From Bradyrhizobium valentinum (GTDB taxonomy: Bacteria; Pseudomonadota; Alphaproteobacteria; Rhizobiales; Xanthobacteraceae), in the NCBI RefSeq assembly GCF_001440405.1, contig NZ_LLXX01000067.1:84575-148574 (forward strand): a stretch of DNA of 64,000 bases. Reading direction: 5' to 3'. A program made the translations under genes and the position numbers. Numbering within the stretch: position 1 is the stretch's first letter; each line of letters begins with the position of its first letter. Below, piece by piece: positions 25,959 to 34,602 of this stretch. Below the pieces are notes generated by a model, which searched no databases, was not told the DNA's origin, and was given only the letters and a program-made list of their open reading frames with translations.

Positions 25959-28102
25959 TTTGAAGTGGCCGTGCTGCGAGATGCAGGAGCGCTCTCCGCC
26001 GCGGCGGACGGAACTGGTTGGGGCAGCCGCTCCAACCGCAGCGAATTCAGGACGACGATGATGCTTGAGCCGGCCATCACTGCCGCCGCCAGCACTGGCT
26101 GGAGGACTCCGACCATCGCCAGCCCAATCGCGATGAGATTATAACCGAACGCCCACGCCAGGTTGGTGAGAATGGTCGCGCGAACTGCGCGAGCGACGTC
26201 GATCACCCACGGCAGCGTCCGTAGCCCCCCGGGTGGGAGCACGACCGCTGCGGCCTCGCGAGCGAGGTCCGTCGCCGAACCGACGGCGATCCCGACATCG
26301 GCTCCGGCCAACACCGGCGCGTCATTGAGGCCATCGCCGACCATCGCTACCATGCCATGGTCATGCCGGCGGCGTTCCAGCGCCGCGCGTTTGGCATCGG
26401 GTGTGAGGCCCGCCTCGATATCGCCGCTCTCAATTCCGACCGCAGCGGCAATCCGCACTGCGGCTGCCGGAAGATCGCCGGTCAACAGCGTCACGCGCAC
26501 CCCACGGCGGCGCAGCGCTTCGACGGTCGAGCGCGCCTCCGGCAGCGGCGTATCGTCAAGTGAAAGCACAGCATATGCCCGCTCGTCCCAGCCGACATAG
26601 ATCACGGAATGGCTGCTCGCTTCACGCCGTCTCCCGTACTCAGCCAGATTTGGCGTCAGCGACCAACCCAACTCCCGCATCAATGCGGCGCTGCCTGCCG
26701 CTACGATCCGACCGTCCGACTTGCCACGAATGCCACGCCCCGGCACGACTCGAACGTCGTGGATGGCGACTGGCTTGAGCCCGCGCGCAGCTGCCGCTGC
26801 AGCTATAGCGCAGGCCAAGCCGTGCTCGGAATGGCGCTCCAGTCCGGCGGCATGCGCGAGCACCACATCGGCGCTGGTTCCATCGCTGTCGATAGCGACA
26901 ACGCGCGCCTGACCCGAGGTGAGCGTGCCGGTCTTGTCAAAGGCGATCAGCCGGATGCGCGCCAGCACCTCAAGCGCGGCCGGGTCGCGCACCAGGCAGC
27001 CGTGTCGGGCCAGCCGTCCGATGCCCAGCGAGGTGGCCATCGGTGCCGCCAGCCCGACTGCGCAGGGACAGGCCACCACCAGTACCGCAAGGCCGATCAA
27101 TAGCGCACGGTCGAACGGTAAGTGCCGCGCCCAATACACCGACGCTCCAATGCCCAGCACGAGAATAATCGGCACGATGACGCCTACAATGTTGTCGGCG
27201 AGACGCTGGCTCGGGCTGCGGCGGATCAATGCATCCCGTACCGATCGACAAATCTGCGCCCAGCGGGTCGCGTTTGCCAAGCCGCAGCTTTGGATTAGGA
27301 GCGGCCCGTCAAGATTGATGCTGCCGGCGATCACATGCGAGCCGACGCCCTTGGCGATCTGCCGGCTTTCGCCTGTGATCAGGGCCTCGTCAGTGTGCGA
27401 TTCGCCCTCCATGATCACGCCGTCGACGGGAATGCGTTCGCCCGGCCGAACTCGAACCAGCACACCTGCGTCAACCTCGCGCACCGGCCGGCGGTACTCT
27501 CCGTCGCCAATGACGACGGTGGCCCACTCACTTTCCGCGGCCAAGAGCGGCTGCAGGTCACGCGCCGCCCGTGCACGCCCGGCGGCGTCGAGGTAGTAGC
27601 CCGCTGTGAACAGCATCAGCACCATGGTGGCCGTATCGAAGTAAACCTGCGGGCTGCCCTCGATGGTGGCAAAAGCGGAATAAAGGTAGGCGGCGCCGAC
27701 GCCGAGCACGATGAGTGCCGAGGAGGTCAGGCGCCCCTCCATGCCGTGGAGCCACGCCTCGCGCAGAAACGGTCCGCCGAGAATGATCACCGCGGGTGTT
27801 GCGAACAGCCAGAGTAGAAGATGAATCCAGGGAAGCATCTCGGCATCCGCGCCGCTGAAGGCGTCGCTGTACAGGAGCAGGCTGAACAGCATGATATTCA
27901 TGGAGAGAAAGCCGCCGACACCGAGCCGAATCAGCAGCCAAGCGGCCTCCCATTCCTCGGTTTTGCCGTGCTTGACCTGGTAGGCGATACAGCAGCCGTA
28001 GCAGCAGAATGCGCAAGCCTCACCGTTCACCGTGCGTCGCATCGCCCGCCGCCCGATGGGTAACAGGCAGTGGCTGCACAGCGCATGGTCCTGGGCCGTC
28101 AT
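25943..28102 (-). CDS. Copper-type P1B-ATPase, CcoI/FixI-like, without an HMA domain
   Basis: A 719-residue heavy-metal P-type ATPase. The N-terminus is cysteine-rich (CSHC at 9-12 and CAFCCYGCC at 30-38), as in CcoI/FixI, but the ferredoxin-like GMxCxxC metal-binding domain is absent and the membrane helices begin near residue 55. CPC is at 345-347, the phosphorylation site DKTGTLT begins at Asp389, and GDGLNDAPVL is the hinge. It probably exports Cu+ to the periplasm for oxidase maturation. The start at 28102 overlaps the TauE-like stop by four bases (ATGA); a longer in-frame start at 28366 would run through that gene. Confidence 0.9.
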   Translation of the reverse strand: MTAQDHALCSHCLLPIGRRAMRRTVNGEACAFCCYGCCIAYQVKHGKTEEWEAAWLLIRLGVGGFLSMNIMLFSLLLYSDAFSGADAEMLPWIHLLLWLFATPAVIILGGPFLREAWLHGMEGRLTSSALIVLGVGAAYLYSAFATIEGSPQVYFDTATMVLMLFTAGYYLDAAGRARAARDLQPLLAAESEWATVVIGDGEYRRPVREVDAGVLVRVRPGERIPVDGVIMEGESHTDEALITGESRQIAKGVGSHVIAGSINLDGPLLIQSCGLANATRWAQICRSVRDALIRRSPSQRLADNIVGVIVPIILVLGIGASVYWARHLPFDRALLIGLAVLVVACPCAVGLAAPMATSLGIGRLARHGCLVRDPAALEVLARIRLIAFDKTGTLTSGQARVVAIDSDGTSADVVLAHAAGLERHSEHGLACAIAAAAAARGLKPVAIHDVRVVPGRGIRGKSDGRIVAAGSAALMRELGWSLTPNLAEYGRRREASSHSVIYVGWDERAYAVLSLDDTPLPEARSTVEALRRRGVRVTLLTGDLPAAAVRIAAAVGIESGDIEAGLTPDAKRAALERRRHDHGMVAMVGDGLNDAPVLAGADVGIAVGSATDLAREAAAVVLPPGGLRTLPWVIDVARAVRATILTNLAWAFGYNLIAIGLAMVGVLQPVLAAAVMAGSSIIVVLNSLRLERLPQPVPSAAAESAPASRSTATSNQKAA

Positions 28103-28818
28103 GCTGGTTCTGTCCAACCATGCGCGAAGTGCACGGCGAAGGGCAGGATGCCGCGGCCAACGGTGACGAGACCGAGCAGCAGAATGCAACTGCCGGCCAG
28201 CCACACGCCGCGCTGCCGCCACGCCGGCGCCAGCGCTCGGCCGACGCCGCCCATCAGAAGCATTGCGGGGAAGGTCCCAAGCCCGAACGCTGCCATGGTG
28301 AGAAAGCCCGGCAACGCTCCGGCCGTGCTCGTCGCCTGGGCGGCAAAGGCGTAGACCAGCGGACAAGGCAGGAAGCCGTTGAATACGCCAAACGAGAGCG
28401 GGGCGGCATGTCCCGGCGCCGTCAACAGGCTGCGCAGGGATGCCGCGAGGGTGCTCGCGCTGGAGCCTGTCGTGATGCGATGCAGACGCGGCAGCAGACC
28501 AAAGAACTGCAGCGCCATGGCGATCATCAGCAGTCCGGCGAGGATCGCGAGAATCCGCTGACCGGTGTCAAGCGGGCCGCTCAGCAGCGGGACTGTCGTT
28601 CCCTGCGGCGTGCATATGACCTGGCCGAAGGCGCCGGCGAGTCCGCCGAGAAAGCAGTAGGTCGTCAATCGACCGGTATTGTACAGCAGATGGCGCAGAA
28701 CTGTCGCGCCGTGTCCCTCCGGATCGCGGCCCAGCGCGCAAGCGAACCCGCCGCACATACCGATGCAGTGAAAACTGCCGGCGAACCCCGCTGCGAAAAT
28801 GACAATATAGGCGGTCAT
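28099..28818 (-). CDS. TauE/SafE (UreH-like) family membrane protein
   Basis: A 239-residue inner-membrane protein with about six hydrophobic helices. GFAGSFHCIGMCGGF at the N-terminus and NGFLPCPLVYAF in the middle are family hallmarks; the paired motifs HCxGMCG and LPCP suggest metal handling. Such genes commonly sit beside CcoI in cbb3 maturation clusters and may help copper delivery. It overlaps the ATPase gene by four bases, so the two are translationally coupled. Confidence 0.85.
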   Translation of the reverse strand: MTAYIVIFAAGFAGSFHCIGMCGGFACALGRDPEGHGATVLRHLLYNTGRLTTYCFLGGLAGAFGQVICTPQGTTVPLLSGPLDTGQRILAILAGLLMIAMALQFFGLLPRLHRITTGSSASTLAASLRSLLTAPGHAAPLSFGVFNGFLPCPLVYAFAAQATSTAGALPGFLTMAAFGLGTFPAMLLMGGVGRALAPAWRQRGVWLAGSCILLLGLVTVGRGILPFAVHFAHGWTEPA

Positions 28819-28868
28819 CGCAGACGCCCTGTTTACTCATGACCCGCAAGCTTTAGCCGCACTGTCCC

Positions 28869-28991
28869 CTATTCCCGAACGAGGTAAATCAGCCAGGCGC
28901 AGAAGCCGACGGTGCAGATCCCGTAGATCAGGAAGGCGACGACTTGGGATGGGCCTGCATCAGCCAACAAGAAAGCGGTGTGTTCCAACAT
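28869..28991 (-). CDS. Single-helix membrane microprotein (40 aa)
   Basis: A 40-residue protein that starts MLEHTAFLLADAGPSQVVAF and continues through one hydrophobic helix (about residues 17-38) ending LIYLVRE. GGAGGG precedes the ATG at good spacing. It lies ten bases after another microprotein and within the oxidase operon. I do not recognise a named family; by position it could be a small oxidase or maturation subunit, like CcoQ or CcoS. Confidence 0.65.
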   Translation of the reverse strand: MLEHTAFLLADAGPSQVVAFLIYGICTVGFCAWLIYLVRE

Positions 28992-29001
28992 GGTCCCTCC
29001 G

Positions 29002-29100
29002 TCAGCGCAGGGAAATCAGCACCACGTTCATAGTCAACTCAGCCGCCAGGAACAGCAGGTTCAGGCCCGCGACCACGAGAACAATCTTCGCTGCCAGCAT
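29002..29100 (-). CDS. Single-helix membrane microprotein (32 aa)
   Basis: A 32-residue protein, MLAAKIVLVVAGLNLLFLAA and on to LISLR, almost all one transmembrane helix. The ribosome site is weak. It sits between the 73-aa protein and the 40-aa microprotein on the same strand, and may be an accessory peptide of the oxidase. The lack of a strong ribosome site keeps the call tentative. Confidence 0.5.
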   Translation of the reverse strand: MLAAKIVLVVAGLNLLFLAAELTMNVVLISLR

Positions 29101-29155
29101 GTCCGTTCTGCCTATTCTAACAAGATTCTAACAAGTCCCAGCTTCAGCCGGCCGC

Positions 29156-29377
29156 CTAAGGCCGCCCCGGCCCAACGCCACCCCAATAGGCGTACATATA
29201 GTACAGGCCCCAGGCGAACAGGACCGCGTAGGTGATAAGCAGCCACACCGGGATATATCCAACGCGGGCCTGAATGGTGCCGCCAGCATATTCCTCCAAT
29301 TCCGGAGGCGAACTCTCACGCACCTCCAGCTTGGGGTGCGTCGGGCTTTCCGGGTCGCTCTGCTGCAGGTCCGTCAT
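29156..29377 (-). CDS. Small cbb3 oxidase protein, CcoP N-terminus-like (73 aa)
   Basis: A 73-residue protein with a soluble acidic N-terminus and one helix near residues 40-65. YAGGTIQARVGYIPVWLLIT and YMYAYWGGVG resemble the N-terminal membrane anchor of CcoP rather than its haem part. ATG 29377 follows GGGAGG; an upstream in-frame start at 29416 lacks a site. Its first 62 bases overlap the preceding gene. It may replace the CcoP anchor missing from the fused CcoO-CcoP. Confidence 0.72.
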   Translation of the reverse strand: MTDLQQSDPESPTHPKLEVRESSPPELEEYAGGTIQARVGYIPVWLLITYAVLFAWGLYYMYAYWGGVGPGRP

Positions 29378-29528
29378 CGCCGACCTCCCTTTGATAGAAT
29401 CGTAAAGCTGCTTCATCTGCCCCGTGGAACGCGCCTGAGAATACGCCCCAAACGAAGATGCAGACCGCGCCGAGGCTCATCATCAACGCGGCGAGATAGG
29501 GGCCTACGATCTCGAAATTGGTGATCAT
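29316..29528 (-). CDS. CcoS-like small membrane protein (70 aa)
   Basis: A 70-residue protein. One helix (residues ~8-31) is followed by FSGAFHGADEAALRFY, similar to the SGQFDDLEGPA segment of the cbb3 assembly factor CcoS. AAGGAG precedes the ATG. It lies 23 bases after the ccoO-ccoP fusion and overlaps the next gene by 62 bases. Role by similarity and position: maturation of the binuclear centre or haem insertion. Confidence 0.7.
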   Translation of the reverse strand: MITNFEIVGPYLAALMMSLGAVCIFVWGVFSGAFHGADEAALRFYQREVGDDGPAAERPGKPDAPQAGGA

Positions 29529-29551
29529 GGTTCATTCTCCTTGGCGGCCGC

Positions 29552-31324
29552 TCAAGGTTGTTTGGCCGCGGCCGCCCCACGCGGACTGCCACGCGCCGCC
29601 TTCGATCCGCCGGTCCTCTGCGCGCGCCCGTTCGGAATATAGGCTTTGTCCGGCGTGTCCGCTTGCAGTTTGGGATCGTTGAGCGCGGTGCGATCGGCGG
29701 GCGCGATCGGGAGCGGCTCGCCCGTGATGGGATCCGTGAAGGCGGAGAGCGAGAGCACGTAATAGGCGAGCGCCCAGCGGTCTTCCTCTGGCAGCGAGTC
29801 GCGGTAATTAGGCATCGGCGTGCCGCTCAACCCGGTCGTCATGGTCCGGAAGATGTCTTCGACCGCCGGACCTGACTTGAACTGGCCGGTGGTCAGATCG
29901 GCGGGCGGGATCGGAAAGCCGAGATCGTCCTTCAAGCCGGCAGCCTTTTCGCCGTCGCCCCTGCCCGTATTGCCGTGGCACTCCCAGCATTTGGCGATCT
30001 GCCAGACCTCTTTGCCGCGGACGAGGATCTGTTGCGACGGGGTCGGCGGCCGTTGGATATGTAGGGGAGCGCCCGGCGGTTCCTCGATAAAGAACGAATA
30101 TGGCTTCGCCGGATCGGAGCGATCGACCGCGAGCTCATATTTGATGTATTGGATGACCGCGAGCCGATCCGTCAGCGGCAGCTCGTACCAGGGCGGCATG
30201 GCGGTGCCGCGCACGCCGCGCGTGATCGTGCGCAAGAGATCGCCGTCGGTCGGGACAGGTTCCTTGGTCAGCCTGAACTTGAAGACCGCCGCTGCAAAGC
30301 TTCGCGGCCGCTGCCGATACAGGAACGTCGCAGCGGGGCCGTTCCCGTCGCCCTTGGCGCCATGACAGCCGACACACCGCCGCTCATAGACGACCCGGCC
30401 ATAGGCAATCCACTCGGAAGAGCGCGGCAGCGTGGCCTGCGTCACCTCAAGCTGCTGCGGCTCGAACACGTCGCGCCATTTGCCACGGTTCATGCCGAGT
30501 TTTTGCAGATAAGCAATCAGACCTTCGAGTTCTTTCGTCTCGGCCGCGATCATGACCGTGTTGCCGATATATTCGTTATTCGGGACAATGATCGCCGGAG
30601 CTTTGTCGCGTGCTTCCAACGGGACGAACAGCAGCCCGCCGGCGTTCGGCGTGAGTTTGACCTGCACCTTGCTTGAAAAGTCGAACAGCTTTTGTGTGAC
30701 CGCATTGTTTTCCAGCGTGCGATTTCCGGCCCCGTCATCGACGATCTTGACCGGATCCCGGGGCGTGTCGAACAGCCCCCGATACGGCGCCATGATCGAG
30801 TCAGGCAATAGCTCACGCGGATTCCAGAAATGGGCGAAATGCCACTCGTTGCTGTATTTGAGCCCAACCCGGGTCAGGTCCGGCCCGATGCGCCGGGTGC
30901 CGAACAGATGCGGCACATCATAGGCGTATTCGCCGGCCTCGCTCACCGGGCCCCAGCGGCGCGTCTCGCCGGTTACCGGGCGCACATACTGCGAATGACA
31001 ATACCAACAGCCCTCGCGCAGATAGATTTGGCGGCCGAGCTGCTGCGTCGGCGTGTAATCGGTGGCGTCGCTGAGCATCCATTTGAGTTGGCCGTAATCG
31101 GTACGGACGACGGCAGTCACCTCGGTGGTACGGGCCGAGGGCTCGATGAAGGGGAGAACGCCCTGGGTAAGCACGGCGAGGAAGAAGAAGATGATGCCGG
31201 CGACCAGCGCGACGAAGCGCGCGCTGATGGCTTCAGGCCTCCAGCGCCACCAGGCACGCCACCGGGCGGCGCGGCTTTCGCCCACTCCACCACGCGGCCG
31301 AGTGCTGTCGTCATGTGCGCTCAT
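29552..31324 (-). CDS. Fused CcoO-CcoP-like subunit of a cbb3-type oxidase (three c haems)
   Basis: A 590-residue protein with one N-terminal membrane helix (about residues 35-57), then three c-type haem motifs: CWYCH at 106-110, CVGCH at 317-321 and CWECH at 446-450. The first part carries the CcoO signature LREGCWYCHSQYVRP and RRIGPDLTRVG; the second half is a dihaem CcoP-type domain with TAMPPW and GTPMPNY methionine-ligand motifs. In standard operons these are two proteins. It overlaps ccoN by four bases (ATGA). It should carry electrons to CcoN. Confidence 0.9.
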   Translation of the reverse strand: MSAHDDSTRPRGGVGESRAARWRAWWRWRPEAISARFVALVAGIIFFFLAVLTQGVLPFIEPSARTTEVTAVVRTDYGQLKWMLSDATDYTPTQQLGRQIYLREGCWYCHSQYVRPVTGETRRWGPVSEAGEYAYDVPHLFGTRRIGPDLTRVGLKYSNEWHFAHFWNPRELLPDSIMAPYRGLFDTPRDPVKIVDDGAGNRTLENNAVTQKLFDFSSKVQVKLTPNAGGLLFVPLEARDKAPAIIVPNNEYIGNTVMIAAETKELEGLIAYLQKLGMNRGKWRDVFEPQQLEVTQATLPRSSEWIAYGRVVYERRCVGCHGAKGDGNGPAATFLYRQRPRSFAAAVFKFRLTKEPVPTDGDLLRTITRGVRGTAMPPWYELPLTDRLAVIQYIKYELAVDRSDPAKPYSFFIEEPPGAPLHIQRPPTPSQQILVRGKEVWQIAKCWECHGNTGRGDGEKAAGLKDDLGFPIPPADLTTGQFKSGPAVEDIFRTMTTGLSGTPMPNYRDSLPEEDRWALAYYVLSLSAFTDPITGEPLPIAPADRTALNDPKLQADTPDKAYIPNGRAQRTGGSKAARGSPRGAAAAKQP

Positions 31325-32769
31325 TCGGCCGGCCTCCCAACCGGGATCACTCCGGGCTCAATCGCCGGCGCGGGGGCCACGACCTGACTGGTCAGCGCCG
31401 TCATTGCCAAATTGATGACCAAGAGAGACATGCCGATGTCCATGCTGATGCCGGACATCGTGCGCACCAGCCAGTAGGGCTGCATCCACACTACGGTGTC
31501 GAGCCATTCGGTGCCGCTCATCCACTGAAAGCCCTGCTGCAGGCCGGCGGCGGTCAGCACCAGGCCCATGGTGGAAATGCCGACGGTAATCAGCCAGAAC
31601 GACCAATTGCCAAGCCTGAAGGACCATATTTCGCGCTTGAATGCCCGCGGCCAGACATAGACCAGACCGCCCATCGCCCAGACCACGAAGGTCCCGAATA
31701 CCGTAAGGTGCGAGTGGGAGATGACGAAGTCGGAGAAGTGGGTGGGCTGCTGGATTGAGCGCAAGGCTTCGGTCGAGCCCTGGAAGCACCCGACGAGATA
31801 CATCAGCGAGCCCATGATCAGGAACTTAGCAGGCAGGTTCCGCCCGAACTCGTGCCACTTGCCCGTCATCGTCCCGAAGAAATTGACCAGCACGGTCCAC
31901 ACCGGAATGATGAGAAGCATTGAGGTGATGATCGCCAGCGTTTCGGCCCAGTCGGCGATTGGACTGTAGAGATAATGATGGATGCCGACGAAGGGATAGA
32001 ACAGGGCAAGGGACCAGAAGCCGACCAAAGAGAGCTTGTGCGCGAACAGCGGATTGTGCGCGCTAACGGGAAGGAAATAGTAGATCAGCACATAGCCGGC
32101 CGGCGTCAGCCACAGCCCGACGATGTAGTGGATGTAGAGACCGTGGAACGCCGCGCTGTTGATGCCGGAAATCGTGTACGGCAGGATAAAGCTGCCGAGT
32201 ACGAGATTCATCGTCGTCCAGATGAAGGTGGCGATCAGGTACCAGAGCGCAACATAAAGCGGCGGCTCCAGTCGCTGCCCGATGGTGATAAGGAATTGCG
32301 CAGTCACCGTGGCGACGACGATGAAGATCGGGATTTCAGCGAACAGCGGAAGCTCGCCGGCTTCGAGACCGTGATTCTGGCCGAATGCCAGCGACACCAG
32401 ACCGGCGAAAACGGCGATACTCCATAGCCAGGCCAGCGGAACGCCCAGTTGCGGCCAGACCACGCGGACGCCACACAGGCGCGGCACAAGATAGTAACAT
32501 TCGCCGATGAACAGCGTGGAAAAGGCGCCGAAGATAACGCCGTTGACGTGCACAGGCCGCAGCCTGCCGAAGGTGAGCCCTATTGCGTTTCCGAGATAAT
32601 CGGGATGATTGAAGAGGCTTGAGAGGGCGACGCCGATCGATGGTGTGACAAGGAGCCAGAACATTCCGAAATAAAGCCAGGTTCGGACCACCACCCAGTC
32701 GACCAGATCATCCAGATTGATGCCGGCGAACCTGCCGTGCAATCTCTCTGCAGGAAGCACTTCCGCCAT
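31321..32769 (-). CDS. ccoN: cbb3-type haem-copper oxidase catalytic subunit (CcoN-like)
   Basis: A 482-residue, about 12-helix membrane protein. His74 (RPVHVNG) and His354 (SHSHLTVFG) fit low-spin haem b ligands and His352 the haem b3 ligand. His214, His264 and His265 fit the CuB site, and Tyr258 lies six residues before His264, as the cross-linked tyrosine does in cbb3 enzymes. Segments such as YIHYIVGLWLTPAGY and VISHSHLTVFGTF differ from typical CcoN, so this is a divergent member. It should reduce O2 to water. Confidence 0.9.
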   Translation of the reverse strand: MAEVLPAERLHGRFAGINLDDLVDWVVVRTWLYFGMFWLLVTPSIGVALSSLFNHPDYLGNAIGLTFGRLRPVHVNGVIFGAFSTLFIGECYYLVPRLCGVRVVWPQLGVPLAWLWSIAVFAGLVSLAFGQNHGLEAGELPLFAEIPIFIVVATVTAQFLITIGQRLEPPLYVALWYLIATFIWTTMNLVLGSFILPYTISGINSAAFHGLYIHYIVGLWLTPAGYVLIYYFLPVSAHNPLFAHKLSLVGFWSLALFYPFVGIHHYLYSPIADWAETLAIITSMLLIIPVWTVLVNFFGTMTGKWHEFGRNLPAKFLIMGSLMYLVGCFQGSTEALRSIQQPTHFSDFVISHSHLTVFGTFVVWAMGGLVYVWPRAFKREIWSFRLGNWSFWLITVGISTMGLVLTAAGLQQGFQWMSGTEWLDTVVWMQPYWLVRTMSGISMDIGMSLLVINLAMTALTSQVVAPAPAIEPGVIPVGRPAE

Positions 32770-32877
32770 GGAGCATTGCCCTTTGCTTGTCTGATAATGC
32801 GTTCTCTCCTGTTCTCAGTCAGCGCACCTTCGACAGCAATGACCCGCGCTAGAAGCCTCCGCTTCGCAGCATCGAAA

Positions 32878-33330
32878 TCAGAACTTGCCCGGGTTCAACA
32901 CCGAGCCGCTCTGCGACCAGTAGATGTACGCTTCCAAGGCCTTCATCGCTTCCGAGTCATCGGCGATCTTTTCTCCCTGGTTGGGCTTCTCGATGCACCA
33001 ATTGATCATGTCGCGCAGCGTCGCGAACTTGGCCATCTGCGCTTGGTACTTCGGGAACGTAGCGGGGTGGGTATCGGCCGTCATGGGATGGCACATAGCG
33101 CATGCCATTCCCGTTTTGGACAACACGACATCCATCGCCTGCTCGGTTGCAGCATCGCCGTGGAACAGCAGGTCGCCCTTGCGGACCTGCTCCATAAACA
33201 CTTGCTGGTAGGAGTTCAGCAGCTGCGGCGTCACCGGATCCTTGTGCGCTCCCGCAGGGCCGACCAGAACGGCAAGCGCCACGGCCGGGGTGGCGCGGAA
33301 CAGAATGAAACGTGTAATGGGCGCGGTCAT
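32878..33330 (-). CDS. Secreted SoxA-like monohaem cytochrome c
   Basis: A 150-residue protein with a Sec signal (cleavage near residue 28) and one haem motif CAMCH (Cys77, Cys80, His81). HPATFPKYQAQMAKF, RDMINWC and AMKALEAYIYW resemble the C-terminal half of SoxA, including a cysteine after the haem that could be the SoxA haem ligand or a sulfur site. AGGAGG precedes ATG 33330. It lies between the phosphoesterase and ccoN and may feed electrons to the oxidase. Confidence 0.78.
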   Translation of the reverse strand: MTAPITRFILFRATPAVALAVLVGPAGAHKDPVTPQLLNSYQQVFMEQVRKGDLLFHGDAATEQAMDVVLSKTGMACAMCHPMTADTHPATFPKYQAQMAKFATLRDMINWCIEKPNQGEKIADDSEAMKALEAYIYWSQSGSVLNPGKF

Positions 33331-33341
33331 GACCATTCCTC

Positions 33342-34472
33342 CTAGTATGGCCAAATATTATCGGCGATCCGAGGCCGCAAAACCTCGGGAATGCTCTTCG
33401 CATAGTCATCCGGTGACTGCGCGAACACCTGCTTACGCCACATGATGTATTCGGCTTCGACTTTGTCCTGGGCGCTGACGTCGATCTTGGCCCATCCTAC
33501 CCCGTCAAAGTGATCACCGGGGTCGACCCGGATCATCGGCTTCGTTAGCTTCGGCACCCCCTCCGGCGCGTACGGCCAAGGCCATGACGTTGCCAGCATG
33601 CCGATCGAGCGCATGGTGCCGATTTCGTTGTAGAGCACCTGATGCGTGTGACCGTGGATGTTGGTGACCTTGGTGTAGGGCTTGAGCACCTCGTTCACCT
33701 CGCGCCAGTCGCGCACCCAGAAGTTCCACGGCGGATAGTACTCGTAGAGCGGATTGTGGCTGAAGATGACGACCGGCCGGTTCCGGTCCCAATTGGCAAG
33801 CGTCTTCTGCAACCAGTCGAGCTGATCGCGGCCAACGCCCGCCCACGCGCCGGCAACCGTTCCGTCGAGCGTGGCCATGTGACCCATACGCTCCTCGGGA
33901 CTCATCTTCCTCGCCGTCCAATAGTCCGGGCCGCGACTGACGGTGTCGAGCCCGACAAAGCGCACGCCCTTATGGTCGAAGGTCCAGTGGGGTTGACCGA
34001 ACAGTTCGCCCCACTTCTTACCCATGTCGAGGTACCAATCGTGCTCGCCGGGAATGTAGACCTTGCGGATGTTGATTTCTTTCAGGATCTCCACACCGAG
34101 CTCGAGTTCCTCGACCTTGCCAAGCTGAGCCAGGTCGCCACCGAAAATCAGGAAGTCGGCCGGCGGACTCATCGCCTGCACCTCCTTGGCGGCACGCACC
34201 GTCTTCTCGACGAAACGCGTATTGAGGGACTTCGGATAGAGATGGGTGTCGGAGATCCAGGCAAACTTGAATGGCGCTTCGGCCGCATAAGCGATGTCGA
34301 GGGTGTTGAGCAGCGGCCACCAGGCGAAGGTCTCCGCTACGGTCGCGGCTCCGACGACACATGATCTGTGAACAAAGGTGCGCCGGGTAATCCGCAGCGA
34401 GGGGTCAGGATGCACCCCGGGCTGTTGGAGCACCGCAGCTATTTCACGCCGGTCGCGCTCAAGCTCGGACAT
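33342..34472 (-). CDS. Tat-exported metallophosphoesterase
   Basis: A 376-residue calcineurin-like phosphoesterase. The twin-arginine signal is RITRRTFVHRSCVVGA (RR at 30-31). Metal motifs are SDTHLYP (Asp75, His77), FGGDLAQ (Asp112), FSHNPLY and HGHTH. The usual GNHD block reads GEHD at 141-144, with Glu replacing the conserved Asn, so activity may be altered. GGGAGG precedes ATG 34472. It is the second gene of the oxidase operon; a periplasmic phosphatase there is unexplained. Confidence 0.88.
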   Translation of the reverse strand: MSELERDRREIAAVLQQPGVHPDPSLRITRRTFVHRSCVVGAATVAETFAWWPLLNTLDIAYAAEAPFKFAWISDTHLYPKSLNTRFVEKTVRAAKEVQAMSPPADFLIFGGDLAQLGKVEELELGVEILKEINIRKVYIPGEHDWYLDMGKKWGELFGQPHWTFDHKGVRFVGLDTVSRGPDYWTARKMSPEERMGHMATLDGTVAGAWAGVGRDQLDWLQKTLANWDRNRPVVIFSHNPLYEYYPPWNFWVRDWREVNEVLKPYTKVTNIHGHTHQVLYNEIGTMRSIGMLATSWPWPYAPEGVPKLTKPMIRVDPGDHFDGVGWAKIDVSAQDKVEAEYIMWRKQVFAQSPDDYAKSIPEVLRPRIADNIWPY

Positions 34473-34602
34473 GGGCTTCCTCCCTTGCAATGGTCGTTAC
34501 AAGGCGTTGCTCCTCTCCACTCGGCGGCTCTGGCTGTTTGCCACCTCGCCAGATTTTCTTGTTTCTTCGGCTCGATTGTCGCCGGTCGAGCCGCAGAGCC
34601 CG

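Noticed and set aside
28103..28366. An 88-residue N-terminal extension of the copper ATPase
   Set aside because: It lies inside the TauE-like gene in another frame; the cysteine-rich start at 28102 with ATGA overlap fits the CcoI family.
28819..32877. FNR/FixK-type boxes (TTGAT-N4-ATCAA) for the oxidase operon
   Set aside because: I looked in the gaps of the operon and its upstream region and saw no convincing match.
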